Source: Actinostola sp. cb2023
Lineage: Eukaryota; Cnidaria; Anthozoa; Actiniaria; Actinostolidae
Direction: 5' to 3'
DNA length: 64,000 nucleotides
Assembly (NCBI GenBank): GCA_033675265.1
Contig: JAUJYZ010001051.1
Coordinates: 51,881 to 115,880, forward strand
Within the stretch, counting starts at the first letter, position 1. Every line of letters starts with the position of its first letter. Shown in pieces: positions 61,719 through 64,000 of the stretch. The translations under genes and the position numbers were made by a program. Under the pieces are notes generated by a model. It was not told where the DNA came from, made no database searches, and saw only the letters and a list, made by a program, of their open reading frames with translations.

Positions 61719-61919
61719 AACGAAAGCTGTTTTCCCATCTTTTTCACTCCGCATTCGAGCATCCAATATATGACTGTAGTGCATGAAACGTGTTCGAAAG
61801 TAAGCAATGGTCCACGTAAGAACAAGGCAACTGAACAGCAATGCACAATGGAATTGCTTAATGTTTCCATTCATAGAACTAGTGATCTCATTAGCTTAAA
61901 AGCGAAAATTAACAAAAAG
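61719..61919 (+). CDS. Possible orphan exon, unknown protein
   Basis: A 201 bp open segment (67 codons, phase 0 on both sides) lies between a TTGATCAG acceptor and a strong AAG-GTAAGG donor. It encodes a polar peptide including HETCSKVSNGPRKNK and LLNVSIHRTSDLISLK. No flanking exon was found and I do not recognise the sequence. It could be an exon of a gene extending past the window, a captured fragment, or chance. Confidence 0.2.
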
Positions 61920-62671
61920 GTAAGGTATAATATCTTTGACGGTTTTTTATTTTTGGTATCAAGTTTGTCTGTACGTTATCCAGTGGCATCACGATGATAA
62001 TTTTACAACAAATCGTATGTGGGAAGGCCTAGTAAAATTAGCTATTGGCTTGGGAGGTTCTGATTGGTTAGATGTCAAACATTTCCTATAAATTACACGA
62101 AATAATTTGATTACGTTTTATTTTTTAAATTGGCCAATATTATAAAGTGTCACCCATTTAGTTCTGTATCCTAAAATTAGAAATATTCTATGTGGGACAG
62201 GGCCAATGCCTTAGAACAATGAAAGTTACCCTATAGTTCAGTCTTGCAGGGACCTGAACAAACAATAAAAAATAAACTAAATATCATGGTGTAACGTGAA
62301 AAAAAATCCCGTTAATAACGCAATGCACTAAAACTTGGTAAATAATCTCTGACAATTGTAGACACACTTTGCGCTGCAACTCAGTGCAAACTCAAGCCAA
62401 CAGTTACATAATAACATGGTTGGCGGTTGATAGGCTATGACCTGAGTGCCTGGCTTTGGCGGGCTGTGATTGGTAGTTTATTCTGGTAAATTAGTTGTTT
62501 CCAAACGATGTTTTTTTCACTTTTAAGTTGATGAACTTCGGGGGGGGTTACGTCGACATGAAGGTTTTTGGGGCAGTTCTTTTTCTCGTGTTTGGTGTCT
62601 TTTCGTGTCTCCAAACCTTGCTTTTGTGGTAAGAAATATGTCAGTATCATAATCAGGTCGACTGTAGTTGT

Positions 62672-62880
62672 AAAGCCGCGTCAGTCTACACGAGCAAGTT
62701 TTACTTTGAACAAGTTTTCCTTGACTCAAGGAAGACTTAATTGCTCGTGTAGACGACAAAACATCGCCAATCACTAGTTTTTCCTTGTCAAGGAAAAACT
62801 TGCTTCGTGTAGACGACAAAAAATTGTCAATTTTTCCTTGTCAAGGAAAACTTGTTCGTAATAACGTGTAGATGCGGCTT
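62672..62880. mobile_element. Multi-stem element, CTACACGAGCAAG family, copy 3
   Basis: Ends AAAGCCGCGTCAGTCTACAC and GTAGATGCGGCTT. The interior repeats TTTTCCTTG(T/A)CAAGGAAAA and GTGTAGACGACAAAA modules. It has small insertions (TCAGT, ACTAG) relative to 50063-50237. Confidence 0.7.
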
Positions 62881-63189
62881 AACACTTTTGAGTGTCTTGT
62901 AAGTCAGTGGGCATATACACTCATTCTAAACGAAGAAAGCTATTTAGAAAATAGATTTAATTCCAAAGTATGTGCTCTCTATAGTTTTGTTTTCTGCATG
63001 TCTGAGGGCACTACTTTCTCTCACTATATCGTGTAACCGTTTCTTATGTTCTAGTATTCCTACTATATTTTATCAATACGTTTGTACGACTACACAACAT
63101 ACTGAAAATACAAGACATCATCATTATTTCCTTTTTTTGGAGCGGTAGGAATCCGTATCTATTTTACCTCGGTCTTTATGGACTTCATT

Positions 63190-63345
63190 TCGATTTTTGA
63201 AAATTCATATCTTTGCAATTTGTGGAGCGATCTTTTTCCAAACTTCACAGTTTTACTAATTTCAACGAGCTCTTTCCAGCTATGATATCATCATTTTTGT
63301 CCGATGAGTTTTGAAATTACCTGATAAACCCTCATTAATTTTTAA
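63190..63345. repeat. Half-copy of the AGCTGGAAAGAGCTC fold-back element
   Basis: GATTTTTGAAAATTCATATC, CTTCACAGTTTTACTAATTT, GAGCTCTTTCCAGCTATGAT and TTTTGAAATTACCTGATAAA match the right arm of 36047-36372 closely; no left arm is present. Confidence 0.7.
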
Positions 63346-64000
63346 TATAATGTTTTCTTTTTATTTATAGCATCTTTTGTCAAACCACTTCTTAGAATCG
63401 ATAAATCATCAGTGCGTGCTTTCGCCTGTGGCTTAGGCCGCGCTGAGATGCTAGTCAGTAGTTCCTGTTTCCATCGCCATTCCGAACACTTTCAGTATAC
63501 TAAGCCGTTTCCTCTAGTTTTCCGTCGCGTGTTTTTCTCTGAATTACAACTTTTTACTTTAATCTTTCAGAAGTTTTGTCGCTCTGCGCTATCGCCATAA
63601 CCGTTTTTCTTCTCTACCTTGCAGTCTGCATAACTTACTTAATTGTGAAAACGTGTCATTTTCGTAGATGGTTCGAGTTCAGTCAATAAGGACAGAACGG
63701 TGGGGAATAGTTTCTTCTGAATCAATAATCAAAATGCATGGCAAAAGGTCAAAGCTGATGCGATAAAGCCTCAGTCCGTCCCCATTTCAAGTCTCGTCCT
63801 CAACGACAGTCCGGTTACAACGTTGAAATGTTTTCGGTTTTCGATAGGGAAAAAAATGACATAAAATGTGTCGGAAACTAAATACGAGAGGGTTGTAAAT
63901 CGCAACGTTTTAGTTAAAGAATCGCTGCATGAAATTGAGAAGTAAATGCAATACTTTAAAACTAAACCTACCGACCACTAAGTGGTACTTTAGCATAATG

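Larger units (their letters stand above)
59912..64000. other. Region upstream of the XKR gene, repeat-rich
   Basis: Expected to hold the XKR promoter close to 59912. It then contains a CCGTG array (60547-60738), copies of the CCACAGGAAGCCCA motif (about 60775, 61285, 61325, 61400), a TA-flanked MITE (61026-61237), one weak orphan exon (61719-61919), a CTACACGAGCAAG element (62672-62880) and a half fold-back element (63190-63345). No firmly supported gene. Confidence 0.5.

Overview
This is a 64 kb piece of animal nuclear DNA. It holds five protein-coding genes with many small exons, GT-AG introns and AT-rich noncoding DNA. No bacterial-style operon, rRNA gene, CRISPR array or complete tRNA gene is visible. 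The gene set (VPS53, an SGK3-type kinase with a PX domain, the dynein-arm assembly factor Kintoun, a LITAF-domain protein and an XK-related protein) is old and shared across animals. Intron richness, retention of a U12-type intron and dense short terminal-inverted-repeat transposons suggest an early-branching invertebrate, perhaps an anthozoan cnidarian. Animal is certain; the phylum is inference.

Layout: (1) 723-8821, + strand: the last 15 coding exons of VPS53; the 5' part lies outside the window. Two introns are swollen by minisatellites with 33 bp and 37 bp units. (2) 10335-25334, - strand: a complete 19-exon SGK3-like gene (494 aa), convergent with VPS53, with 68 bp and 35 bp minisatellites and several fold-back elements in its introns. 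(3) 26946-45596, - strand: a complete 16-exon Kintoun/DNAAF2 gene (1002 aa). Intron 11 has U12-type AT-AC boundaries, and the other introns are packed with transposon remnants. (4) 48481-48899, + strand: the last coding exon of a small LITAF-domain membrane protein. (5) 51561-59911, - strand: an XK-related gene with a 4.9 kb intron, followed by a very long acidic, Ser-rich tail that is open in sequence but crosses two reading-frame breaks. 59912-64000 is mostly repeats, with one weak orphan exon.

The genes form no obvious pathway; they look like independent housekeeping or cell-biology genes: GARP/EARP tethering, PI3P-linked kinase signalling on endosomes, cilia assembly, a late-endosomal LITAF-type protein and a scramblase-family protein. 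Three of them touch endosomal membranes, which I regard as coincidence.

The most unusual material is in the mobile and repeat fraction. Four elements have 9-10 bp target duplications, as in Mutator-like transposons. One of them (43826-44640) carries a fragment of a RecQ-like helicase gene, and a 71 bp sibling with its own 9 bp duplication lies at 55184-55254. A recurrent motif (GGGCTTCCTGTGGTA and its complement) forms the ends of short elements and also the core of two minisatellites. All exon boundaries were derived by reading splice sites and checking phase by hand; no search or alignment program was run.
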